A DNA stretch of 64,000 nt from Atrichornis clamosus (taxonomy: Eukaryota; Chordata; Aves; Passeriformes; Menuridae), in contig WBMZ01012698.1 in assembly GCA_013400975.1 (NCBI GenBank), positions 1 to 64,000 of the forward strand. The letters are read 5' to 3'. This document shows positions 1 to 13,720 of the stretch, piece by piece (the stretch's first letter is position 1; the number at the start of each line of letters is the position of its first letter). A model generated the notes under the pieces. The model had not been told where the DNA came from, ran no database searches, and saw only the letters and a program-made list of their open reading frames with translations. Made by a program: the position numbers and the translations under genes.

Positions 1-951
<951 letters not shown>

Positions 952-2459
952 TAGCTACCGGTCACCACTGTGGTCAGTAGGCATTTAATCATCCCTCCCT
1001 TTGCTCTCTGCCATTTGTTCAGAAGTGCTGCACGAAGATGGAGGGGAGCAGTGGGGGCTTTAACTACTTTGTAGTCTGATTCTGAAGTCCTTACAAAAAC
1101 AGAACTCCTGTTGACTTCAAGAAGCTTTACCCAAACAGCTACAGGATCAGAGGTTATTTTTGGTCCCCAGCAGCACATGTTTTTATTTCTTTCCAAGCTT
1201 GAAAGCATCTCTACAACAAAAAACTTGTGCCTAGGTATATACAGGGAAGAGAGCATTAATAATTTGGACAAGGTGCACAAATAGCATTAATAAAGCTCTG
1301 CTGTTTTCAAGGAGGATGAAGGGTTGCTCAGTACTCTTTATATCCTTGGGGGTGAAAAATGGCGAAAATCAGGACATCAGCTTTTGGCTTTCTAGACAGA
1401 GTTGGTTAGCTTTGTTTCCTGTTCTCTAGTGCTGAAAAAGATGCAAAATAACGTGAATGGTTTGAAACACCAAGCCAGCGTCCTCTCTTGTCATAATGCA
1501 TGCCAATCTCCTATATTCAACATGCCTTTTGGGATGTAATGGGGAGCACAATTTAGCTCCTTTTCATCATGTTTCCAAATACTCTTCCTTCAGAAGCCTG
1601 TTGAAATCTCATAGAGGGAGAAGCAAGTGAGATTTCAGAGCAATACCATAATTGCACAACTGTAATTTTGTCTCTCTACAAATTTCTGTTCACAGGTTTA
1701 TTAAAATCCATTGTATTTGGCAAGGATCATTTAGACTGGCAGGGTTATACAAAGATACAATACTGTGGACAGTATAGCTTGGTGAGTTCTGGACTTGAAA
1801 AAGGGCTCACAGGCAGTATCTCTGCTAGATACAAGTGAGACCTGGTAGGTAGAAGGTAAATGGAGTGGGAGGGAGGGATGGAATTTGCTTCTGTGGCACT
1901 TTCTGCCAGTACGCAAGTTCCACTTGCTAGAAATGTCTGGACTCCTGCTGATGGAGTTGTCCTGTGAAACTGTCATTGTCCAGCTCATTTATTTACCCTT
2001 TCAGGTTTGTGCAAGGAATTTTTGTCACTGTTGGTTGTATTTGTTCTTGTCAGCAGTAGAAATTGGTGTGAGAAACATGCTCCATCTTCAACCTAGATAT
2101 GAACAGATTTCTTCCTAAATTTAACCAATATGAACACAGGAGGAGATGAGTATAATTAACCCTGGACTTTCAAGCAGTGCTTTTCCTGGGATAACCTCAC
2201 AGCAGGTCAAGCTGTCATTTTGCACAGGCGGTTGTCACATGTTTTCAGTAGATGGCATGCACAGAGCAGAGAACAGCATTTGTCTCGGAAATGCATAGCT
2301 TCGTGTGTGTCTGCTGAGCTATCTGCAAGCAATTTTAAAGAAATACCCTGCATGTTGGAGAGAGGAGTGTGCAGTTAAACTGGAATTGCAGTGTTGTTAC
2401 TCCTAGTCTGGTCCCAGAGCTCCCATTCTAGCAGGAGGATCAGTGAATTTACCTCTGAA

Positions 2460-2482
2460 GAGAAAGAAAGAAAGAAAGAAAG
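2460..2482 (+). repeat. (AAAG)n microsatellite
   Basis: Five to six tandem AAAG units, followed by a purine-rich aggggagaggg tail. Confidence 0.9.
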
Positions 2483-3807
2483 AGGGGAGAGGGTGTTTCC
2501 CCAGAAATATAAGAATAATTAATATACCTTTCTAATAGCAGCTTCAAGATATGCAGCAGTGGGACTTTATTTTCTATGTGTGATGCAGCAGAAGACACGA
2601 GTTTCTTTATTCAGTGGGCTCTAGCAGAGGCACCAGCACATGCTGTTACAGCTGAAGTCAGTGTTGCTTGACATGGAGAGGAGAGAAGATGCAGGGAGTT
2701 TTGCTTCTGAGCATTACTGGGTGCCTAGAGCTGTTTCTAAAATAAATAAATCTGTATAGTGCAGAAAGCATAACAGCAGTACATGTTAACTCTGAAGAAG
2801 GCAGTTTTTCACTTAGCTCTGAAATACACCCAGCAGCATTAGCAGCTGTCATCTGAGTGTCCCTATTATCAAGTTCTTTTAGCACCTCCGCTTACTCTCT
2901 AAGCCTGGCATTTGAGAAGCCCACCTTGCTTTTGCACTGTCATTTTTCATGTGGCCACCACACATCCACCTGTCAGAGATGCTTTGCATCACAGCTACAG
3001 ATGCACACACACACATTGGCTCTGTTTAGTCAGAGGAGAGCATCAACTGCAGGTAAATATGCATGTAGGTGAGAAATACACCCAGAAGGGATTTTATGCA
3101 ATCTCATGGGGGAAAGCTAGGGCTATTTGTTTGCGTTTTTTTAAAATCTGATTAATTACATGAGTAGGCACATGTGGGCAAATACTAACCTGTTGTCACT
3201 GCCTGTCATTGCCTGCAGAAGGTAAATTTAGGCACAAACGTTCACACAGATTCTTGTTTAGCTCCACTTGTTTTGTAGAGCACTTTCAGCAGAAAATACT
3301 ATAATGAGTTGGGATGGCCAGTTCTTATATTTAATCAAAGCCCACAATATTTAGTGTGTTTTTTAAGGTCCCTTGTTGTGGAGCTGTGTGGCATACTCAC
3401 AATCTAAACTATGTAGCCCATTTCAAAGGATCCCAGATCTGCCAGATTTTAAATTCTTGTCAGTCTTTTATTAATGATTATTTTAAATCAGCCTAGGATT
3501 TTCACCACTTGCCATGGGCAGAGCTGCTCATGTTCCTTTCACTAAGCTACTAGCTGGGCTTCAGTTCAAGCTCCAGGAGTTTCGTCTTAAAGGGATTGCC
3601 CTTCACGTCTGTGCTGCTGCGTTCTTATGTGGGCCTGCCAATACCCCATCATTTTACCACAAGTCATTCTGATGAATGTCGCCAGAGGCAAGAGCAGCAG
3701 CGTGGTCAAGGCGCCCAGAAATTGCTAGGGTAGGCAAAGAAAAGAGCCTACCAGCAGCATAGAGCCTTGCGGAATGAATGCAGGGTTGTAAGGCAAACAG
3801 TCCTTTC

Positions 3808-3935
3808 TTTATGACTCACTGACGGTCTCTGACCTTGAGGAAGTCACTTGACCTCTTTTGCCTCTCTCAGCCCTGTTGAAAAATAAAGAACAGGCACCAC
3901 AATCTCATCCTCGTGGTGCATTCGGCTGAGTTTTC
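3808..3935 (+). repeat. MIR-like SINE fragment (CORE-SINE)
   Basis: It contains the diagnostic MIR order: a 'ctgaccttgaggaagtcact' block, then 'gacctcttttgcctctctcag', then a degraded counterpart of the 'cctcatagggttgttgtgag' block. Divergence is high, as expected for an amniote-age element in a bird. Confidence 0.6.
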
Positions 3936-4377
3936 TCCAAGTTAGTGGTTTATGTTCTTTTTTAAAATGGATGGATGTTAAAAGGTTACTTGTGGAAAAG
4001 CAAACTGGCCAAATACACCTCAGGTCTTGATCTTCCTTCCACTCCTACGGCATCTTTGATCTAGAAGAAGCTCAAATGCTTTATGTCCTGCGTGCGTATG
4101 GGGGTCATTTACCAACTACAAACGCAACCATTAAACGCAATGATTATTTTATTCCACTGTTACTGCCTAAAAGTTTACAGGATCAGAAGCACTATGTCTG
4201 CTCTGCAGCAGAAACAAGTCCTGGTCATTCCAAAGCAGCAAAATGCTGAGGGTAAGCATAGTTTTAAGCTTTTCTAGTGAGGGAATGTTGCAGTGTGATA
4301 AGCAAACCTTTGTTGATTTTCCTAAGCATGCAGAAATTCTAGAGCTAATCCTGGCAGGAAAAACAGAACCAGAGAGA

Positions 4378-4556
4378 GATCTCGGGATGACGAGTGGTGC
4401 TGGGGGATCTTGTTTCTAAGCCTCCCTCTCAGCACTAACCAGTTGTATTATCTTCACCAAATCTTCCCTAAACTTCAGTTTATCCATCTACGTTTACAAC
4501 CTCCCGGGAGTACTGTAAGGCTGTTAGTTACATGAATGTAAGTTAAATGTAGCATG
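4378..4556 (+). repeat. MIR-like SINE fragment
   Basis: It follows the MIR consensus in order: 'gcactaaccagttgtattat' (tRNA-tail/core junction), 'cttccctaaacttcagttta', 'tccatctacg', then 'actgtaaggctgttagttac'. The last matches the gttgttgtgaggattaaatgagtta part of MIR with many substitutions. It lies 440 bases from another MIR-like copy in the same orientation. Confidence 0.6.
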
Positions 4557-7500
4557 TTTATATTCCCATTCAGGTATCTTTTGTTTACTACAAGAGTTTT
4601 GGAAGAAGGGCACACATACCTGCACAGAGTATTAAAAATGTAGCTCTCCAGGATATATCTCAGAGTGGATAATGAGGTTTGGCTTCCTACACTGGCAGAA
4701 ATGGGCACTAGTACCAATTCAGTGACTATGTGAAGGTCATAGCGGCAGTCCCACCAAACATGGCACTTCCAGCAGCTTAGGAACCTTCTAGCACCCTCTG
4801 GCTGGCGTGTAGGTGCTACTTTCAATTGTCACCAGTTGCATGGGCTTCAGTGAGGAGTTCCACTGAGAAATCCAAGTAAAAATACTTATAATATGTAATC
4901 CAAGTAAAAATGTACTAAACACAAGAAAAGCTGGTAAAACTTTCCACTGACCACCCACTAGGACACGTCACAAGGAGTCTCTGCTGAAAGCCCATCCCAG
5001 TATATAGCCGTTAGCAAGTACAGACTCTGCCAGGACACATGGTGCTGTGGGTGTTAAAGCAGTCTTGGATTGTTGCTTGAGATGATGTTTTTCTTTATGT
5101 GCTATATCAATAAAAAACATCCTCTGTGTGGATGCCGTGCAGTGCGAAAGAGCGGCAGCAGCAAGCAGAGCAGCAGGATGTGGTCTGCATTTTCATTGAC
5201 TGGCAGGGGGTGTTTCCTGACAATCTTGTTTTAGATACATCTGTCCAGCCCAGAGTGCTTGGAAACTCCTTGTTTTACAGGAGTGATGCAATTACTGCTT
5301 CAGAGAGGTGCAACTGCAGAAGGGAATAGACACAAATGACTGTGTGTGGTTTTTTAGTGATAGGCCCAAACTCTGACATGTATTTAAGAAAAATGTGGAC
5401 TCTAAAGCCATTGTCATGAACTGCTCTTTAGAAATACTCAGTATTTACCTATTCCCTTTTATTTAGGTTAAAAAATTTCTCCCTGTTCAAGGAGTTTCTT
5501 GTACATTGAAAGGGTGGGATGGAAATACATCCAGATGCCAGGGGGCGGGAGGGAGGAAGAGAAAGGATAGCAAGCTGCCACCAACCTGGGTTTAAGTGAT
5601 ACGTGTCTGAGAGCATCTCTTGCTGAGGCAGGAGATGTGTTTTCCTCTATATATGTCACTATTCATCCTAAGCCATTTCAAAACTTGAGGCTCTGTGGAT
5701 TGGGGTTTGGTTTTTTTGCAGCTACTTCTACCACATAGTTAATTCCCTTTGCATGAGGAGAAGTCTGTCCCAGCTGACCTTGTCACCATTTGCCTGAAAC
5801 AGAGTACAGAGAAGGTGTAGATCCCCTGGACAGACTGTCCAGAGGAGCTGCAGTCTTGGTGAGCTGAGATTCCTCAAAGTCTAGCTACAGCTTACTATGG
5901 GAGATGAAGCCAGAGATCTCAAAGCTTTTCCAAGAATGGAGTAGTTAATTTGTTTACCTAAAGAGTGCTGCTTGTTTTCCACCTTGAAAACACTGCTGTT
6001 TTCTCAGAGTTCTGTAGTAGCACATCCTTCCAGCTTTACTCCATCCTCTGCTGAAATGTTGTCCTAGAGTTTCCTCCAGCAAAAGTTATGCAATGAGTCA
6101 CAGCCTCTTACACCTCCACAGGTTTCCATCGGTGCTGTGCTGAAGATGGCCCAGCTGGTTCAGTAAAACCTAGTGTTAAAATCAAAGCTGGGTCCCAGCC
6201 TATTGCTAAATACACCCATGAGCTCCATGGTTACCACCTTTTCTGGGAGCTGGGCCACCTCTGCATGGTTCAGCAGGTGGAGCATCCTTCTCTTTTTGCT
6301 GCTCACTTGGGCTCAGGCCCAGAAATTTCTAACCCAACACCAGACCTCTTTCTCCAGCCTTTCTCTTAGAAGTGCTTATCAGTTCAGCAGCACATCCCAA
6401 GTTCCTCGTCAGCACATCCCAGGTCCTCTGCAACTGATGCTCCAAGAATGGAGGATCATCAGAAGTTCTCATATTAGGATTTTAGGATGATAAAGGAGCT
6501 GCTGTGAGGAAAGGAACAGTAAAAGTAAGTGTAAATTGAAGGGGACGTCTAAAGGTTGCCAGTTTCTTCTTGACATTGTGCCATCTGACAGAAAATAACA
6601 TACAAAGCACTATTAAATTGAGGAAACAAAATGAAGAAAGGGAGAAATACTTAATAAACTTTTGAGAAAAAATACTGGCTATTTATTTTCATCTTTGTTC
6701 TCTTACGTCATGGATGAGAAACTGATGCAGAAGGGAGACAGCTGTTTATTAATTCTGGTTTCAGCTTACTTAAATGACCATACCAGTGACTAATACTGAG
6801 GGTTAAAAATTCTTTGAGGAAGAGTCAATATTAACTATCATTAACTAGAAGGTTATTACTAATGGCTGCTCATGAATCTGTCTCCTTTTGTTCATTTCTG
6901 CACTGCATCTTGGATGGGAAACAGTAGGCTTAGGACATTGATGGATGAATGCAGGTAAATCTTCTTGTGGTGGCATGGAGTGTTACTATTCTGTTCTCTT
7001 TAACAAAGATTGGAGAGTCAGAGCAGTTTCTGAAAGCTTTGCTGGAATTGCCGAAGGTAACTTCACTTGCTTTTGTGAGGCTGGGAGGTGGTAGTATTTT
7101 TATACACTTGCCTAGGCAGCTGCAAATGGCAACCTCGGAGTGTGGGGCTGGAGCAGAAATATCAGTCTCAGTATGGCCATCTGGAGTTTAGGACACTGCT
7201 AGAAACAGGACTAGGACAGTTCATGGAAATGAATTGGGCACAGTCATGTTTTCTTTCTGATAACCTGTGGCAAAAGTGACAGCTGGGAGCAATGGTCTTT
7301 AGCTGTCATAGCTTGACATGCCAGAACTCATCTGTTACTATGCACAGGCAATGGCTAATGTCATGGTCTTTACTTCAAAATCCACTCCATTTTCCCCACT
7401 TTCCAAAATTCTTGATACACCACTGCCCTGAGGCTCATAGGCTGGATAGCACCATCTGCTTCTCCTTGTCTTTGTCCTGTGTATCCCACCATATTTCTCA

Positions 7501-10500
7501 GCACAGAAGTTGGGGCTGCTTGCACAGTCCATGCCTCTACCCTTGGAATTCCCTTATTTGCTCTCCCAGTTGCAACACAGGTATGTCAGACTTTCTGGCC
7601 TCCCACACAAAGCTTTGTCCATTCCCAGACACTCCCACTGCTCTTCTGCCAGTGGGGTCTTCTCATGCCCTCTGTGGATGCTGTGACACTTACAGGAGGC
7701 CCAGCAGTTGGTGCTGGTTACCTGTTTTTGTGTAACAAGGAGCAGCAGCTCTCTGCCACAGTGTGCATGTACAAGCGTGAGACTCTATTCCCTATCTTTG
7801 CACACTTTGTCATTCACCTTGGTAAAATCACCAACTCTTCCAATCTGGCCTGTGAATTCTAACACATGCTTGTCCTGTGTGGCCCTGACCACAACTCTGC
7901 CCATCACAGTAGCACCTCCTTACCTAGACAACCTTAGGCAGTGTAAATCACCACCACTGAATGGTTCTGCAACAGCCTCCCACAGAAGTTTGGGGGAAAA
8001 AAAGCAATCTCATGCTGTTTGCAGCTCTAGTAGTTGTGGATGTTTGCCAAAAAAACTGTAATTGCCTGACAAGTCCTGCGTTTCAGGGTTCTGACTATCA
8101 TGACATCTCAGTCCTGTTCACTCACATGTATCATCAACAAGGCAGGAACTGCAAGCCTGTACATGTCCCTGGGTGCAGAGAACAACCATCCTTACATTGC
8201 TGCATAAGCTTTTCAGGTCCCAGGACACTGACTGTTGCTTGCAAGGCTACAGCATTTTTCCTTCTCCAGCACATCCATGTCTGACAGGTCAAATCTCTAC
8301 TAAAGCAAACACTTTTATAGCCACTGCTCAGTATTCCCTTTCTTCCTTTAGTAGGAGCACTGCCCACTGCATTTACTTGCTGCCAGTTTAGGGGGCTGTC
8401 ATGTAAATTGTTCTGCATCGATGGCAACAGCAACTCCTTTCATATCAGAGTGGCAGACAGCAAAACTGATCATCCAGCCGTCAGTCCAGCTGCCTGGGAG
8501 CTGCTGGAAAGAAACAGCTGGGTCAGCCAGCAAAGAACCACCAAACTAGTGTTCCTCAAATGTTGATTCCAAAGCTCCTTTGATGCCCTGATTACAACTG
8601 TCAGTTTTCATGCCTCTGGCATTGCTGTGGCCTGGCCACATCAGAGACATCTAAAAAGCTCATTTTCTACCTGATGATTCTCAAGAGAGGTACCTTGAGT
8701 ATAAGTCACCTTATTCTTGCTATAAGTCACCTTATTCTGTAAAGCAAGAGGGTTCAGGGCCCTCCTGGTAGCCCAATCAGACAATGGTGAAAATTCGCTA
8801 CCCATCTGATGTGTCTGTAAGGCTTAGCCTAACATGTAAAGACTGATTTCAGAGCAGCCTGGTTGGATGCTGCTTATCTTCAGCCTTGAAAGACAACTTC
8901 AGACAGCAGAGCTGTTTACTGCTACCTGAGGCAGAAGGAGAGAAGAATAAAAAACAAACAGATTTTTTTATCCTTGCCCTGCACATTCCCCAGTGTAGTG
9001 TACAGGAGAGGAAATTTACTCCTGGAAGTAAAAGCAGAGGAAGCGTCTGGGACTTGAAAATTTACGTCAGACCTTTAGTGCTTCCTTTGTCTATTCCTGG
9101 ACCGGTGTGACTAACAAATATCTACCCCCGGTGTGCTGTGTTATCCCTACAGTCACCATATATTCCAGAAATGTACCCTGATATCAAAAGCCTTGATGAT
9201 ATAAAGAACAACCTTTCAACCAGCTGCAGGGAAGAAGCTGCGAGAATTCACATTCCTCTGCTCCACTCCTGCTCCCAGAGAGGGAGAGGGCAGAAAGATC
9301 TTATTTCTTCCACCCTTTCAGAGAATAAATCTATGCAATGGCCACAGCCTCTCCCAAACAGGAGCTACCTAGGAAGGTCATCACCCCACCCAGGTGATCT
9401 TGCAGAAGCAGAGAGAAGGAGTCTGTTAAGATGCTCTGGAAAACCATCATAAGTCAGCCCTAGCTGTTGTTTTGCAAAGGCACCTTTTTTCTTGTCTAGT
9501 GATTCAAAAAGTATCAAATCAGAATCTCTGTACCATGCCTCTAGCAAAGATTCTCTCATCAAACAATGTGGTGCAAAGTTAAGCCTCAACTCCTTTAGTC
9601 ACCATATATTTTTAATACTAGCATAATTCAAATCCTAGATTACTATCCTCTTAAATGCTTTGCAGTGATTAATTGCTTAAGACACAGTAGTGTGTTCATG
9701 TTGCAAGGAAACCAAAGCAGCATAAGATCCTCACCTACACTGGAGGTATAAAGCAAATGGATTCATTTTCCTTTTTACATTCCCTGACTACTGTGATGGA
9801 GCTCAAACTGAGGCAGCTTAGGAGCTTTGCTCATGGGGTGTGGTGGTAAATTAAATTAATAGATTAATACAAAATAATTTTTAAACCCCAGGTCTGATTA
9901 ACTTGGAGTACAGTGCCAGAAGGTATCATAGAGTTAAAGAACCTAATAAGGTTAGAAAAGAAGGCTTAGACATATAGCTAATCAGAACATTCACTGCCCT
10001 ATTAAATAGGATAAAAATTGGAAAGCAAATATTACATTTTCATGCTTGAGAACCACTGCTAACTGGTTTGAATTTTTGAATAAACTTCTCTGAGATTTTC
10101 ATTTCCCCCTCCACGGCCATGTCACATAAGTGACTCAGTCATTCTTTGATCAGCTGGCATATTCACATCCTTTTCCTCTTCATTTTTTTCCAGCTCATGA
10201 GCTCACAAATTCTAGCAAAAACTCTTAGTAGTCCCAAAGAGCATGGTCTTAAATTTCGTACCACCAAATCCTACTCCAAATAAATTTACTGCTGTGTGCC
10301 AGGTCATGTACTTCTTTTTATAGCACATTGTCATCCTCGTCCCTCTTGACAGTACCTTTGAACTTGACAGTCAGTAGGTCACTCTGACTTTTGCATAGGA
10401 CTATTAGTAAAGCACTAAATAAGCTCCATTCTGAAATTAATTCCTGAGATGTTCTACTGGTCATCTCTTTGCAGACCAATATCCTTGTCAGCAGAACCCA

Positions 10501-12927
10501 TTTCATCACATAATTCTTAGACTGTATCTTACCCTTCCTTAGCTTAACCAAGAAGGCACAGTCAAGACAGAGAATTGTACTGATTCAGTACAATGATTCT
10601 GGTGTTCCTGGTGCCTGAACACATCCTCTCTTATTTGGGGTGGAAGTTACCCCAAATCAGACATGCTCTCCTACTTTGTTGTTCTACTGCCAGTGATGCA
10701 TTGCACAGATGTGGTTTATGAAGGCTTTGGGATTTTTACCTGAAGCACTTTGTAATAGCTTATATTAAAGAGCAGACATCTTATTAGAGGACTGGCTTGT
10801 GCTCCTGCACAGTTCAAACCCTGACTTTTCCAAGCAAATAATATTCTGAATCATCCCTCTGGTCTTTAGTTTATTCATTTTCATAGGAAATGAGTCATAA
10901 GTACATATGTTTTCTGCTGTCTGCCTGTCAGTCCTCTCTCAATAACTTTCAAACCTGTTGGCCAGCTAGATTTGATAGGAAGACAGATGTATCAATGATA
11001 GTGAGTTAATACGGTGTAAATGGAGGGCAGGGAAGAAGCAAGGACACCAGAGGCTCAACTACATGACAGGGTGATGCTTAAACTGCCTGCACCTGGTCTG
11101 TCAAAGCTCAGGCAGGTGACAGCCTGGCACACCCAGAGTTAGTTTGCTATTGCTGACAAACAACTCTTCTCTGTAAGTTTGTTTAATGCATTTGTAAGGA
11201 AAATAAGGTTGAGAAATTTGTTTTATACCTCTCTTCAGTTAATTAGGAAACAGTTGACTTGCACATCTTCTGCCTCTTTGATTCTGTCAGTTGTTCTCTT
11301 CTCCATCCCTCCCACAGAGGCTATAAAGATTTCTTTCTGTTTCAAAACATCATTAAAATGGAAAGGCTTTGGGCTACGCTGGACCTGGATAAAACGTGAA
11401 TGAGTAATTAATTTAATGAAGGAAATATTCCTCCTCATTTGACATCTCCATCTTGCCAGTTGAATCTTTTCAGCTAGGGAGAGTTCAAGGAAAATCCCAA
11501 AGCATTTCAGTCCGTATCAATTCTACGTGGTAATCCTGCTCTCCAGCCCTCAGCAGACTCTGCAGTGGTCAGCTCTTTCACGTGTCCTGGGAGGTGAACT
11601 GTGAGCCACCACAGGGCACAGCACACAGATGTTCTACAGCCACGCCATCACGGCGTGGTTGTGGTACAGGATGAAGGGCAGCTTTCATCCCAAGCTGAGC
11701 ATGCTGCAGTAAGCCAGGCTTGAGGCAATCATGGCGACTCGCTGTGACTTCAAGCTGCTCCAGCTGCCTTTCACAGTACTGCTGGCAGTTGTTTGAACCA
11801 CTATGAGCAAAGGATGCTTTTCTCTTCATCAGAGAAGGCAGCTTGAAATCCCCCACGTTCTCCAAAGTGTTTCCCTATTTACAGAAATCCCCTCCTTGTC
11901 TCAGATGGGTTTGGAAAAAACACCATCATTCCATTAAGACCTTAATTTCAGTGTTTAATATATTCCAGTAAGAATTATAGAATATTTGATAGCACTTGTT
12001 GGACTTGACTGCTGCTCCAATTCCAGATACTTAATAGATGGTTGTCTGGTGTTGCTGATCTCTGATAAAATTCTATGTACTTTTCCCTTGTGAAAACAAC
12101 TCAAGAGACAAGATTCCTTCAGTGGGTGACAACAGCAACAGAAGGCCACAAGAGGAAAGGGTACAATGTAGAGAAGATGCCACCGTGAGAGAGTAAAGCA
12201 GCATAAGGTGAGCAAAAGCAAAGAACCAGGAAGAGGCAGTGGAATAAATAGCAACAGGAATAGATTTGAAGGCTAAGCATATCTAGTTGACTAGACTAGA
12301 CTGGATTAGATGAGCACTGATTTTAAAAGATAAAGACAGGTCAAAGATTACGAGATAGTCATAGAGAAGGAAACCTCCAGGTGTTTAACCTGGCAGATCA
12401 ACAATAACAGCCTTGGCAAAAACAAACAGAAGGAACTTCCATCTCTTCTAATGTGGCTGCAGTAGGAGCTAGTATTTATAGAATCAAAATGATCTAGCAG
12501 TTAAAAGCTGAATTAAGGTCTTGCTCTACCGGTGCTTTGATAGGACTTTGCTCCTACCTCTCCTGGCTGAGAAGAACAAAGGCATGGAGGTTAGAAGATG
12601 CAGTGTGAATGAAGATTATCTCCATGTGAAGCTCTTTATTTTGGTAAAATAAAGATTTGCTGGTACACAGCTGGAGGCAGATTTTGGCTTCAGACAACAA
12701 TTCTTGTTTGCTTGACGTCTAGGTTTTAACTACTGCTTTAATATTACCACAGCCAAGAATTTTCAGTAAACCTCCAGTTTTGATTTGGAGGACCAGTAAC
12801 TACAGAAAGGGGTCGGTCAAAATACTCTTTCAAAACAAGAACAAGAAGGGGACTGAAGAGGTGTTGAGTCTTCTATCCATACCCATGTGTGGCACATGTG
12901 TACAGATAAGACATGTCCCAGGTAACG

Positions 12928-13720
12928 TTTGCTTGAGCTGCTCTTAAACACTTGCAAAGCGAGGAACCTTCACAACTTTCCCAAGCAGTCTCTTTCAGAG
13001 CATCACTCTCTTCACTGCTATAAAATTATTCCTAGCTGAAATGTAAGCCCTCTTCTTACTTTCCAAGTACAAGGAGAACAGATGGTTTCCTGATTATACC
13101 CTTCTTTGCATTTGAGTTGGGTTTTTTTCTTTTTATGCAGATGAACAGGGTTTGCCTCCCTTCCCTCACTGTCTTCTTGAGGGCTTATATCCTGTCCTCT
13201 CTGGACCACTTGTAATTGTCAGGGTGGATTTTCAGCAGAATTGCTCTCCCAGCGACCTGTCCCCTGCTGTACTTACATAGTGGAGTTCTTTCCTGCCTAA
13301 CTGCAGGACCTTTAACTTGCCCCAGTTGAATTGCAGCACTTCACTACCAATTTGTGGGGATCCTTTGGAATTCTGCCCCTACCTTCCAACAGACACCAGC
13401 TCCTCATATCTAGGTGTTATCTGCAAATTGACAAGACAGTCTGCAGTCTGTCATTTAGGTCTGTATTGAGAGTACCAAATACCATGGGGTCTAGGACAAA
13501 TCTGTGCAGAACCCTGCTTAATGTTGCCTTTCATTTTGTTAACAGAGTTAAGTCTATTCATTTAGACTGTGCTCCTTCAATTTGCTTAAGAAAATGTCAC
13601 TAAAATTTGCCATTTGACTAGTGTAAAAGCCAAGATATCTACTGTTTTTCCTTTATCTTCAAGATTGATCACCCTATCACACACTGAAGTTAAACTGATC
13701 TGTTCTGACAGCTCACATTA
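12928..13720 (-). mobile_element. Ancient CR1/L3-like LINE relic, antisense
   Basis: Read on the + strand this is the reverse complement of a CR1-clade (L3-like) reverse-transcriptase/3' region. In order it has 'accttcacaactttcccaag', 'ggacctttaacttgccccag' with 'ttgaattgcagcacttcact', 'atcctttggaattctgcccc', 'tatctgcaaattgacaagac', 'aatctgtgcagaaccctgct' and 'gccaagatatctactgtttt'. Frames are broken throughout, so it is a dead copy. Age is inferred from the high divergence. Confidence 0.8.

Noticed and set aside
7292..7735. 147-residue plus-strand open frame in intron 1
   Set aside because: It is Ser/Cys/His-rich with no recognised motif, no splice sites at its ends and overlapping frames of similar length. 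It looks like chance.
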